Assembly (NCBI RefSeq): GCF_001639145.1
Contig: NZ_LROY01000001.1
Coordinates: 1,242,501-1,306,500 of the forward strand
Reading direction: 5' to 3'
Source: Microbulbifer sp. Q7
GTDB taxonomy: Bacteria; Pseudomonadota; Gammaproteobacteria; Pseudomonadales; Cellvibrionaceae
Length of the DNA stretch: 64,000 nucleotides
Shown: piece by piece, positions 17,451 through 26,059 of the stretch
Layout: every line of letters begins with the position of its first letter
How positions within the stretch are numbered: position 1 is the first letter of the stretch
Notes under the pieces: generated by a model
Told to the model about the DNA's origin: nothing
Database searches by the model: none
The model's input: the letters and a program-made list of their open reading frames with translations, nothing else
Translations under genes and position numbers: made by a program

Positions 17451-20006
17451 CTAGTTGCAGATAAGTTCAATTTGGGCTTTATTTAGGCTGCTTGACTGGC
17501 AAATACTCTCGAAGCCCGGATAACGAAGTAGTACCGGGCTGATCTTGTCTTCGTTTAATAGCGCTTCAATATATATTTCCGCCATGTTCGTGTCCCCACT
17601 GGCTAGATATACAATGGCTGCATTGTATCTGTACAGATAGTCATTTTCTGCTTCTTTCCTAATGCTGTGTAATCGGCGAGTTGCTTCCCTGGTTTGTCCG
17701 AGGTTACTCTCGGCGACCGCTTTGAAAAGCTGAGTTTTCCAGTTTTGGGAGGTGTTATCAGAATTTTTAATCGATTCGTAAGTTTGGTTTGCCTTATTAA
17801 GCATTCCTAGTGCTTTCAAAGAGTCCGCCAGATTTATTTTTGTGCCTAGATTTTCTGGTTGTAGTGCTAGAGCGCTTTCAAATTGTTTCATTGCGTGCAT
17901 ATATTTTTTTTGTAGCATATATGCGAATCCAAGATTGACTTTGTTGGGAGCGCTTCGGTCCTCGTCTGAGATTTTTAATAAGCTTTTGATTGAGTTGTTC
18001 AGGTTTCCGGTTTGCAAGTCAATTGCTGCCAATAATCCGAGCCCACTTTTATGGTCAGGTGATAACTCAAGGAACTTCTCAATATTTTTTTTAGCCTCGT
18101 GATGATTTCCGATCGAATAATTTATATAGCTTTTTAGGTAGTAATTTCTTCTGGTTGGAAAAAGCTCAATGGCCATGTCAATGTAGTCGTTGGCCTTGCT
18201 GTTATTTCCTTTGGATAGTTCCATTTTAGCTGCGAGAGTGTACATTTCTGGCTGGCTATAGCCCAATTCTCTTAGAGTGCTTATTATTTTCTCTGCTTTC
18301 TCCCCATTACCAAGCGCAATATGTGCTTGCGCCTCAATTTGAAGGCGCCTGTTTTTCTGGATTGTAGAAGTATTTAAATGCGTTAGTAATGCTTCAATTT
18401 TCTTGTGGATACTCTCGTCGTTGGAACGGTTAAATAACTGCTCGGCTGTCCGGATGAATAATAAGTATCCATTTGGAAAGTCAGGGTTTTGATAAATTAA
18501 TGATTCTAGTAACTGAAGGTTTTCACTATTGATTTTCCCCGAATTTATTGATTCGGATATTTCAAAGTATCTTTTGAATTCATCGCTTGAAATATTGGGA
18601 GTGGCTGACAAGTGCCTGTCGTTAAAGAGTTCGTTAATTGCAAGCTGTATTGATGAGTTACTGTCGTAGAGTTTTGCACTTAGCATAGAGGCTTTTGTGG
18701 TGGCGATGATGCTATTGTTTTTTGAATTAATGCGGCTAAAGGTTATTTCGCATTTGGTTAGATCGCAAATGGCCTCAGGTTGAATTATATCTGTTGTGTT
18801 TGTTGGGATGACGATTTCTGAGCTGCTTTCTGTCGAATTTCTAATGAGGTATGTGTGTTTTAAATTCAAGATTGCGGAGTTCGAAGATTCCGAAATGAAG
18901 CTTAAAGCGTGCTCTTTCTCTTTTTCAGGTAGATTGTCTGCCGCCTGCATTTTTATTGGTAGGGTGGCGACAAAAATAGGCTGCTGCTCTCTATTTATTG
19001 CCCAGTATCCAGCGTAGCAAAGCGCTACTATAGCAATAGCAGTTCCAAGCTTGATCCATTGATTTTTCTTGGGTCTGGTAATCAATAGCGTTGCAGTTTT
19101 GGATAGATCAAATGAGTTGGAAGTTAATGTCTGCTCGATAAGGTAAGCCAACACTTCATACACATCAGAGGCGGATTGTGGTCTCTGTTTTGTATCCTTG
19201 CTGAGAAGTTTGTCCAGCAGTATAGCCAAGGGCTCCGGAATGTCAGGCCAAGCAGTTTCTGGCGGAGTGTGCGGATCGTTGGTGACGCGGTTGGCCATGG
19301 CCAGGGCGCCGATGTCGTTTTTGCCGAAGGGGCGGCTACCGGTGAGTAGCTCGTAGGCGATAGTGCCAAGGCTGAACAGGTCGCTACGGGCATCCAGCGG
19401 TTTGCCGAGGATCTGTTCCGGCGACATGGCGGTGATGGTACCCGCGAGCTGGTTTTCCGCCGTTAAGGTTTTCTCATCCAGCTGCTGGGATTTGGCGATG
19501 CCGAAGTCGGTGATCTTAGCCACCGGTTCGCCCTTGGTGTTTTCCGCGATGAGGATATTGTCGGACTTCAGGTCGCGGTGAATGATGCCGAGGCTGTGGG
19601 CTTCGCTCAGGCCCAGGCAGATCTGCATCAGCAGGCTGAGTTTCTGTTGCAGGCTGGGGCTGCGCTCGCGCATCCAGGCGCGCAGGGTGGTGCCCTCGAT
19701 ATATTCCATCACCAGCGCAACACTGCCGTTGTCTTCCAGTACATCGTGCAGGGCGACAATATTGGGGTGGTTGAGCTGGGCTAATAAACGGGCTTCCTGC
19801 TGAATGCGGTCGCGGGCGTTCTGGCTGGCGGCGTCGTCTTTCAGCTTCTTGATCGCCACCTGGCGGTGCAGCTTGAGGTCGTCGGCCAGGTAGACCACGC
19901 CCATGCCGCCTGCGCCCAGGGTGCTCCGGATGCGGTAGCGGTCGCTGCCGATACGGGTGTTGGGGGCGGCCTTGTGCTGCGTAACCTCGGGGTCTGCAAT
20001 GTCCAT
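17451..20006 (-). CDS. Eukaryotic-type Ser/Thr protein kinase with periplasmic TPR region (kinase A)
   Basis: An 851-residue membrane kinase. Cytosolic kinase domain 23-290: glycine loop LGAGGMGVVYL, catalytic Lys in VAIKKL (about 53), HRDLKSDN with Asp145, DFG 167-169 and the APE-equivalent MSPEQ. One TM helix at about 318-336. The C-terminal about 510 residues are outside the membrane and rich in helical repeats of the TPR kind. The gene is a composite: codons for residues 1 to about 250 are GC-rich like the rest of the window, whereas everything after (17451 to about 19250) is AT-rich. It is a paralogue of kinase B 100 bases upstream and probably shares its transcript. Confidence 0.9.
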   Translation of the reverse strand: MDIADPEVTQHKAAPNTRIGSDRYRIRSTLGAGGMGVVYLADDLKLHRQVAIKKLKDDAASQNARDRIQQEARLLAQLNHPNIVALHDVLEDNGSVALVMEYIEGTTLRAWMRERSPSLQQKLSLLMQICLGLSEAHSLGIIHRDLKSDNILIAENTKGEPVAKITDFGIAKSQQLDEKTLTAENQLAGTITAMSPEQILGKPLDARSDLFSLGTIAYELLTGSRPFGKNDIGALAMANRVTNDPHTPPETAWPDIPEPLAILLDKLLSKDTKQRPQSASDVYEVLAYLIEQTLTSNSFDLSKTATLLITRPKKNQWIKLGTAIAIVALCYAGYWAINREQQPIFVATLPIKMQAADNLPEKEKEHALSFISESSNSAILNLKHTYLIRNSTESSSEIVIPTNTTDIIQPEAICDLTKCEITFSRINSKNNSIIATTKASMLSAKLYDSNSSIQLAINELFNDRHLSATPNISSDEFKRYFEISESINSGKINSENLQLLESLIYQNPDFPNGYLLFIRTAEQLFNRSNDESIHKKIEALLTHLNTSTIQKNRRLQIEAQAHIALGNGEKAEKIISTLRELGYSQPEMYTLAAKMELSKGNNSKANDYIDMAIELFPTRRNYYLKSYINYSIGNHHEAKKNIEKFLELSPDHKSGLGLLAAIDLQTGNLNNSIKSLLKISDEDRSAPNKVNLGFAYMLQKKYMHAMKQFESALALQPENLGTKINLADSLKALGMLNKANQTYESIKNSDNTSQNWKTQLFKAVAESNLGQTREATRRLHSIRKEAENDYLYRYNAAIVYLASGDTNMAEIYIEALLNEDKISPVLLRYPGFESICQSSSLNKAQIELICN

Positions 20007-20106
20007 CTGCGCGTTTTCTTCTTGTTAGAGCCTGATTGTGCGCCCGGCCGATACCCCTGGCCTGGGCGTTGACGAGCCGCGGGGCATCGGTGCGGGCCGG
20101 GGGCCG

Positions 20107-22770
20107 TTACAGATTCGCGCTGGTCTCGTCGCCGCGGGCGATCTGGGAATCACCCGCTGTGTTGTGGTGCTCCCCGCTGCGGCACAACCCCGGATATTGC
20201 TGCCGGAGGTCGTTGAACGCGGGAATGTTGCAGATTTTGACAAACCGTGCGGTGCAATACCAGATGGGCGAGATGCCCTGCTGCAGGGTTTTGCGAATGT
20301 GCGCCTTGGCGGAGAGCAGGTCGCCGGTGGTGATGTACACCTGGGCGCGGGCGTAATTGGTGTAGAGGTCGTCCGGGGCATCGCGGCGAATCTTGAGCAG
20401 GTTTTCTACCGCCTGCTCGCCGTTGCCGAGCTCGGCGTAGGCGCGGGCTCGCATCAGCAGGCCTTCCCAGTCGTTGCGTTGCTGGGTGAGCGCCAGCGCC
20501 TGCCGGGCCAGTGCCTGGGCGCGCTCGGGCTGCTGTTGTTCGCGGGCGATTTCGGCGCGGTACAGCAGCGGGGAGGCGTCTTTGGGGGCCAGCTCGGAGA
20601 CCCGCTGGAAGCAGGTTTGCGATTGCGCGTACTGCTTTTCGATGTAGTAGGCGAGACACAGGTTGTAGGTGTCCATAGGCCCGATGCGGTCGAGACCAAC
20701 CTCCATCAGCAGGCGGATGGTTTCGGTGGGCTGGCCTCCGTCGAGCATGTTGGCGGCCAGCAGCGAGATGGCCTCGATGGATTCCGGGTTGAGGGCGATG
20801 GCCTGCCGGAGTACCTCGTTGGCGGCGGGCATGTCGCCGTCGAGGGTGAGGTTCAGGGCCTTCTGGCCCAGGTAGGCGTAGCTGGAGCGCAGGGCGAGAG
20901 CCTGGTCGATGCTGTGCAGGGCGCGGCGGTAGTCGCCCTGTGCCTGGTGATAGACGGCGCTGAACTGGTGGTAGGTGGCTTTGTCCGGCAGGGTCAGCTT
21001 GAGCTTCTCCAGCAGGCTTTCGGCCCGCCCGATGTCGCCGAGCATGATCGCGAGGCTCAATTCGCTGATCAGGATTTCCGGGGCTTCGTTCAGCCGCTCG
21101 GGGGCTCGTTGCAGCAGCGCTGCCAGGCGTTCATCGGCCTCTGCGGCGCGGGTGTTGAAGTCGTGGTCTATGACCATTTCTGCGTACAGTTCGTACAGCG
21201 GGGCGAACCCCGGCGCCCGCTGTTGCAGTGCATCGAGCCGGTCCAGCAGCGACCCCAGGTGCAGGTAATCGTCGCGGCGCTGGTAGATTTCCAGGTAGGT
21301 GAGGTAATCCTCGTCGTCGATCTGCGCGGAGCTGCTGAGGGCCTGTGCCGGGTAGTCCGTCAGCAGGGCGTCCAGCTGGTGCAGGGTGCGCGCGCGGCTT
21401 TCCAGCCCTTCGTCCATTACCAGGCGGGTGCTCTGGCTGCCGATGACCGACAGGGTGGTGCTGTCGAGTAGTTCCAGTGACAGTTCGCAGCTGCGCCCCT
21501 GGCAGTCCATATCCGGGAGCAGCAGCAAATCCGCGTTGAGGGATTTGGCCTGGTTGGCGAGCGACTGCCCGGCCAGTTTGCGCGACTCGGAATAGGAGAT
21601 GAGGTGCAGCCCGCGACGGGCAGACAGCCCCTGTTTGAGCGCATTTTGCACATTGCCCGCCAGCAGGCGCTGGTCGTGGGACATGGCCTGCCCGCGTACG
21701 TCCGGTTCCAGAACCGCAATGTAGCGGCCTTTCTGGGACTCGGCGGGCGCTGAATACAGGGAAACGCCGGCGATCGCCGCAATACCGACAGCGCAGACCG
21801 CGAGTGCGCCCAGGGCCCTGCGGCCCAGGCTGCGGCGGTGGGGCCGCCGGAAGTAGTCCTCGGCGGTTACCGTAGCGGTGAGGCTGTGGGTGCGACTCTG
21901 GGTGCGACTGTGGGAGCGACTAAATCGGGTGTCGCTACCGCGCAGCTGTTGCAACAGGGATTCCAGCTCGGCAGCCACTTCGGTGGCGTTCAGTGGGCGC
22001 TGTTGCGGCTGCTTCGCCAGCAGGCGGTCGAGCAGATCGCTGGCGGCCTGGGGCAGTTCCGGGGCCAGCTTGCTGGCCGGAGGGTGCGGGCTTTTCACAA
22101 TGCGATCAACAATCACGTAGGGGCTGCTGTTGTCGCCGAAGGGGCTCTGCCCGCACAGCAGGCGATAGGCCACAACGCCGAGGGCAAACAGGTCGCTGCG
22201 GTTGTCCAGGGGTTTGCCCTGGGCCTGCTCTGGCGACATGGCGCCCCAGCTGCCGGCCACATGTTGCTCGCGGGTGAGGCCGCTGTCTTCGTGCCAGTTT
22301 TTGGCAATGCCAAAATCGGTGATCTTGATGGTGCCGCTGCTGTCCACCAGGATATTTTCGGCTTTCAGGTCCCGGTGGATGATGCCGGCGCTGTGGGCAC
22401 GGGCGAGGCCGGCGCACACCTGCTTGAGCAGTTGTAGTTTTTGCGGCAGGTCCAGGTCGCGCTCCCGTTGCCAGCGGTCGAGGCTGCAGCCGTCCACATA
22501 CTCCATCACCAGGGCGATACCGCTCGGGTCCTCCACCACATCGTAGAGTTGCACGATATTGCTGTGATTGAGTTGTGCGAGCAGCAGTGCTTCGCGGCGG
22601 ATGCGCTCGCCGGCGTTGCTGCTGTTGGGATTGCGCAGCAGCTTCTTGATGGCCACCTGGCGGTTCAGGCGCTCGTCGGTGGCCAGGTAGACCACACCCA
22701 TGCCGCCGGAGCCGAGCCGGGCGGTGGCGTGATAACGGCCGATGTAAAAAGGAAGCTGCTCTGGTTGCAT
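20107..22770 (-). CDS. Eukaryotic-type Ser/Thr protein kinase with periplasmic TPR region (kinase B)
   Basis: An 887-residue paralogue of kinase A. Kinase domain 11-275: LGSGGMGVVYL, VAIKKL (Lys about 42-43), HRDLKAEN with Asp134, DFG 152-154 and MSPEQ. A short juxtamembrane segment has repeated Ser-Arg-Thr-His (SRSHSRTQSRTHS, about 284-296), encoded by an imperfect direct DNA repeat. TM at about 319-338. The periplasmic part has an SRKLAGQSL/ADLLLLPD section and then many TPR units (for example YRRALHSIDQALAL, AANEVLRQAIALNPES). Unlike kinase A it is GC-rich throughout. Autophosphorylation sites would be expected in the juxtamembrane segment; this is inference. Confidence 0.92.
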   Translation of the reverse strand: MQPEQLPFYIGRYHATARLGSGGMGVVYLATDERLNRQVAIKKLLRNPNSSNAGERIRREALLLAQLNHSNIVQLYDVVEDPSGIALVMEYVDGCSLDRWQRERDLDLPQKLQLLKQVCAGLARAHSAGIIHRDLKAENILVDSSGTIKITDFGIAKNWHEDSGLTREQHVAGSWGAMSPEQAQGKPLDNRSDLFALGVVAYRLLCGQSPFGDNSSPYVIVDRIVKSPHPPASKLAPELPQAASDLLDRLLAKQPQQRPLNATEVAAELESLLQQLRGSDTRFSRSHSRTQSRTHSLTATVTAEDYFRRPHRRSLGRRALGALAVCAVGIAAIAGVSLYSAPAESQKGRYIAVLEPDVRGQAMSHDQRLLAGNVQNALKQGLSARRGLHLISYSESRKLAGQSLANQAKSLNADLLLLPDMDCQGRSCELSLELLDSTTLSVIGSQSTRLVMDEGLESRARTLHQLDALLTDYPAQALSSSAQIDDEDYLTYLEIYQRRDDYLHLGSLLDRLDALQQRAPGFAPLYELYAEMVIDHDFNTRAAEADERLAALLQRAPERLNEAPEILISELSLAIMLGDIGRAESLLEKLKLTLPDKATYHQFSAVYHQAQGDYRRALHSIDQALALRSSYAYLGQKALNLTLDGDMPAANEVLRQAIALNPESIEAISLLAANMLDGGQPTETIRLLMEVGLDRIGPMDTYNLCLAYYIEKQYAQSQTCFQRVSELAPKDASPLLYRAEIAREQQQPERAQALARQALALTQQRNDWEGLLMRARAYAELGNGEQAVENLLKIRRDAPDDLYTNYARAQVYITTGDLLSAKAHIRKTLQQGISPIWYCTARFVKICNIPAFNDLRQQYPGLCRSGEHHNTAGDSQIARGDETSANL

Positions 22771-22869
22771 GTTACTGACTGCGGTAATAAATCTACGGGT
22801 AAACCGCCGTCCGTGGATTAGGAGGCCCGCTTGTGCAGGCCCGGTAGTGTATCGCGAAGTCCGTGCGCG

Positions 22870-22914
22870 AGTGTGTTCGGCTCTAGTGTGTGCGGCTCTA
22901 GTGCGTTCGGCTAT
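22870..22914. repeat. 15-bp tandem repeat, three units
   Basis: Three consecutive 15-base units, AGTGTGTTCGGCTCT, AGTGTGTGCGGCTCT and AGTGCGTTCGGCTAT, lie between kinase B and the FHA/winged-helix gene, just past the stop of the latter. No function is evident. Confidence 0.85.
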
Positions 22915-22931
22915 GGCCTGAGCATTTGGGC

Positions 22932-23930
22932 TCAGGCGGGCTCGGGTTCTACGGCGTACTCGCCGGTGCTGGCTTCCAGCTCTTCTTTCTGTGAGCCCTT
23001 GAAAATATCCAGCATGTAGCCACCCAGGCGCATTTCATACGCACGTCGCTCTACCAGCCGCGAGGTGTCGATGGCATCGGGCAGGCTGTCGGCAATCTGT
23101 TTGCGCGCGCGGAATATCTGGGTGTTCAGGTGGTTGACCGTGATACCCAGCTCGCGGGTGGCGAGATCAATGGCCACCCAGCCCTGGTCGGGCGCATCCA
23201 CATTGCGCCGAATGTCGCGGATGCGTGCGCGCGCCAGGTACAGCAGCAGGTAGTTATGGGTGCGCGCCGCCAGGTCGAGGCGCATGTCGTCTTTGGCCAA
23301 CTGCAGTTGCACATGCTCTTCGTGATGGCTCACGGTAAAGCGCAGGCGGAAGTCGGAGACACACAGGTTCTTGAACGAGAGCTCGGTGGTGGTGCTTTGG
23401 CTGGCGGCGAGGAACAGCCGCCAGCTACTGCGGGCGCAGTCGATACGGCTATTGTGCGTCACCACCTTGGCGCTCTCGCCGTGCGCTGGCCCCTCAATCA
23501 GTTCGTAGACCCACACGCCGTTGACCGGGTTGAAGTGCAGGCTGGCAATGGGGTCGTGCTCGTCGGGTAGCAGGTGGTAGGACTCCAGCGGCATACCTTC
23601 GCCGGTGTGGAGGTCGATCAGCAGGTTTTCCGGCGGGTCGAGGTTTTCCACCTTCCATACGGGGTTGGTGGCGCGACCGAACGTAAGCGCATCGCCGATA
23701 TTGAGCGGCTGGTTCTTGGCGGGAATCAGTTGCTGCCCGTTGACCCAGGTACCGTTGCGGCTGAGGTCGCGAATGATCCAGTGGCTGCCGGTCCACTGGA
23801 CGGCGGCGTGAATGCCGGAGATCTCAGGCAGAGTGATGCGCGTATCGGCAACCCCCTGACGGCGGTCAATGGTGTGGTGGGCCATCAGGTAGACGGGTTG
23901 ATCCTGATCCGGATGTTGCAAGCTGGCCAT
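22932..23930 (-). CDS. FHA domain protein with C-terminal winged-helix-like domain
   Basis: A 332-residue soluble protein. N-terminal FHA domain about 13-95 (TLPEISGIHAAVQW, IIRDLSRNGTWVNGQQL). The middle is of unknown fold. The C-terminal part at about 205-300 (LLLYLARARIRDIRRN, LATRELGITVNHLNTQIFRARKQI) looks like a winged-helix/transcriptional-regulator C domain. It lies upstream of the two kinases on the same strand, so it is a likely kinase-responsive DNA-binding effector. DNA binding is inference from helix pattern only. Confidence 0.83.
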   Translation of the reverse strand: MASLQHPDQDQPVYLMAHHTIDRRQGVADTRITLPEISGIHAAVQWTGSHWIIRDLSRNGTWVNGQQLIPAKNQPLNIGDALTFGRATNPVWKVENLDPPENLLIDLHTGEGMPLESYHLLPDEHDPIASLHFNPVNGVWVYELIEGPAHGESAKVVTHNSRIDCARSSWRLFLAASQSTTTELSFKNLCVSDFRLRFTVSHHEEHVQLQLAKDDMRLDLAARTHNYLLLYLARARIRDIRRNVDAPDQGWVAIDLATRELGITVNHLNTQIFRARKQIADSLPDAIDTSRLVERRAYEMRLGGYMLDIFKGSQKEELEASTGEYAVEPEPA

Positions 23931-24398
23931 GACTGGTCCCTTCCCCCAAACAAACTGTACCCCGTCGCCAGCGATCTCGTGCTAGAGCCGTCGGTGGCTG
24001 GCGTACAGAAATTATCAAGAACAGGGCGGCCGGAGTGGTTCTCGCCGGGCACAGCCTTGTGCGCAGCTGACGCGCCAATTCCCGCTGTTTGGAGCAGATT
24101 GGTGCTGGCCGATTGTTATTGCCGGGGCGTGCAGGCGGCTTTGGGTGGTACACCGGCGCCTGCCGTAGCAGGGTGGTCCACCTCTCTTTGTCGTTGCCGC
24201 AGCAGTGCCTTCGCCGCTGTCTTGAGTCCGTGGCCGTTGCCCAAATGGGCGACCGTCCACTTTAGTGTTGTTGCCGTAGTTATACCGGACTGCGGAACGA
24301 ATGCAACGATTGGATGCGTCTTGTTGCCAAATATGCAAAACCTTGTACCGGCGTACCAGGTGTGGGGTGCGCCCGGCGGGCGGGTATCCGCCCCTGAT
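23931..24398. other. Gene-less stretch between FHA gene and ectR
   Basis: About 470 bases without a convincing gene. Near the start are CGCCAGC (about 23969) and GCTGGCG (about 23998), which could pair across some 22 bases. It must hold the promoter of the FHA/kinase transcript and the 3' end of ectR; no clear terminator is seen. Confidence 0.5.
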
Positions 24399-25199
24399 TT
24401 AGCGGTCGGAGTCTTTTTCGTCGTTGGTGGGGAGGTTGCGGCTGTCTTTGCGGTCCAGCTCGCCCACATCCAGCACCGGGGAGGCGTCGATGTGCTCGGC
24501 GTCCATCATCAGGGCCACCCGCTGCAGGGCGGAGATGATCATGGATTGCTCCCACTCCCGCAGATCGCGGAATTGCTTGACGAAGTGCTCCTGCAGTGGC
24601 GTTGGGGCATCGCGGATGATCTCGGCCCCTTTGTCGGTGAGGTGGGCGTGCACCTTGCGCTTGTCTTCCAGGGAGCGCTCCCGGTACACCAGGCCGCGCT
24701 TCTCCAGGCGGTCGAGGATGGTGGTGACCGTGGCCTGGCTGAGGCTGATTTCCTTGGCCAGGGCGCCGATGGTGACCTGGCCCTGCTCGCGGATGGCCTG
24801 TAACAGCAATAGTTGCGGCGCAGTAAGGCCGGCGGTCTTGACCAGCTGTTTGGAGTGCAGGTCGGTGGCGCGGATCAGGCGGCGCAGGGTAATCAATACT
24901 TCTTCAATTTTGTCCATCAGCAGCAGGCTCTCGAATTCGCGACGGCTTATTTGCCCGCGGCCGATTTTGGGTTCTGCGTGGGTTTTGTCAATTGTTCTGT
25001 CTTCGTGCGCCTCGTGGAAACCGGTTTTTGAATCTTTAGTCGGTTTTTGCGTTGAGTTTCGCGCAACCTTTTCCGGCGTTCCTGCGGGGGGTGTTTGGCG
25101 CCCCCTGATGGTGCGCGAGCCCTTTACTGGCGCGGGCTGCGCACCATCTTGGGGTTCTTCGCTGGCGCCAAAACTGGCCGCGTTCTGATCAAATTGCAT
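24399..25199 (-). CDS. ectR: MarR-family regulator of the ectoine operon (EctR1-like)
   Basis: A 266-residue regulator. The MarR winged-helix domain occupies about residues 95-240, including APQLLLLQAI, TIGALAKEISLSQATVTTILDRLEKRGLV and RERSLEDKRKVHAHLT. It is divergent from ectA, as is EctR1 in methylotrophs and other halophiles, where it represses the ect operon. The first about 94 residues are a hydrophilic, low-complexity extension longer than in typical EctR (about 180 residues). An internal Met at about residue 95 (24917) is a conceivable alternative start but has only a weak ribosome binding site. Confidence 0.88.
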   Translation of the reverse strand: MQFDQNAASFGASEEPQDGAQPAPVKGSRTIRGRQTPPAGTPEKVARNSTQKPTKDSKTGFHEAHEDRTIDKTHAEPKIGRGQISRREFESLLLMDKIEEVLITLRRLIRATDLHSKQLVKTAGLTAPQLLLLQAIREQGQVTIGALAKEISLSQATVTTILDRLEKRGLVYRERSLEDKRKVHAHLTDKGAEIIRDAPTPLQEHFVKQFRDLREWEQSMIISALQRVALMMDAEHIDASPVLDVGELDRKDSRNLPTNDEKDSDR

Positions 25200-25246
25200 A
25201 AGGCTTGGTCTTGCGCCCTCAAGAATGTTTAGAGTACTATGGATTT

Positions 25247-25270
25247 AAATATTTAGAGCAGTAAATATTT
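25247..25270. promoter_or_regulatory. Candidate EctR operator in the ectR-ectA divergent region
   Basis: Two copies of the palindrome AAATATTT (25247-25254 and 25263-25270) are separated by eight bases, so equivalent positions are 16 bases apart. This AT-rich site lies 48 bases from the ectR start and about 94 bases from the ectA start. Its position and symmetry suit a MarR dimer pair, but binding is inferred. Confidence 0.5.
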
Positions 25271-25363
25271 TTTTGCTGCAAAGGTCAAACTTTAAACGAA
25301 AAAGAGGGCGCCACAGGTAAACTCGGCTTTGTTACAGAAGTTTGATCGTGTTCTAACAATTTG

Positions 25364-25978
25364 ATGACTAAAGGTATTGGTTTGAGCGCTACGAGCGAGC
25401 AAAAAGAAGACGACGCTATAGACGACAAGGTGCAGGGGGCGCAGCGCAAGGAGGCCACCGAGCAGGGTGAGCAAGTCCAGCTGCGCCGCCCGGTCAGTGA
25501 AGACGGTGCCCGGGTGCACCAGCTGATTGGCAACTGCCCCCCTCTGGATACCAACTCTCTCTACTGCAACCTGTTGCAGGCCAGCCATTTCGCCGCCACC
25601 AGCGTGGCCGCCGAGCGCGATGGCGAGCTACTGGGATTCATTTCCGGTTATCTCATTCCCGATCGCCCCGACACCCTGTTTATCTGGCAGGTAGCGGTGG
25701 CGGAAAACGGGCGCGGTATGGGCCTTGCCGGCCGCATGCTGCGAGAGATTCTCTCCCGCCCCGCCTGCCGGGCGGTCAGCCACCTCGAAACCACCATTAC
25801 GCCGGACAACGATGCCTCCTGGGCACTGTTCCGCAGCCTGGCGCGCAAGCTCGGTGCGGCGTGTTCCGACTCGGTGATGTTCGACCGCGAGCGGCACTTC
25901 AATGGCCAGCACGACAGCGAGATGCTGTTGCGCATCGGGCCGTTTGCGCCGGTCGCGCGTGAGGAGGCGGCCCTCTGA
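25364..25978 (+). CDS. ectA: L-2,4-diaminobutyric acid acetyltransferase
   Basis: Second enzyme of ectoine synthesis: acetylates 2,4-diaminobutyrate with acetyl-CoA. The 204-residue GNAT protein has LDTNSLYCNLLQASHFAATS, FIWQVAVAENGRGMGLAGRML (acetyl-CoA binding) and LETTITPDNDASWALF. The family usually starts at about the LRRPVSEDG position; here about 38 extra acidic residues precede it, and no start codon is available closer, so the extension may be real. The ribosome binding site before ATG 25364 is weak. First gene of the ect operon. Confidence 0.95.
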   Translation: MTKGIGLSATSEQKEDDAIDDKVQGAQRKEATEQGEQVQLRRPVSEDGARVHQLIGNCPPLDTNSLYCNLLQASHFAATSVAAERDGELLGFISGYLIPDRPDTLFIWQVAVAENGRGMGLAGRMLREILSRPACRAVSHLETTITPDNDASWALFRSLARKLGAACSDSVMFDRERHFNGQHDSEMLLRIGPFAPVAREEAAL

Positions 25979-26059
25979 GCGGTTGCCGCTCTGCCTCCAC
26001 ATTCCGTTTGCCTGTTTCCATTTATGTTTTTAATCAACCATTAGAAAAGGGTTGCCAAA

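Noticed and set aside
20038..21471. Plus-strand open frame of 477 codons opposite kinase B
   Set aside because: Antisense shadow of the TPR region; no ribosome binding site or family pattern.
13732..23930. Type VI secretion control cluster (PpkA/Fha)
   Set aside because: No Tss genes, Hcp, VgrG or PppA phosphatase in the window; only the kinase and FHA components are present.
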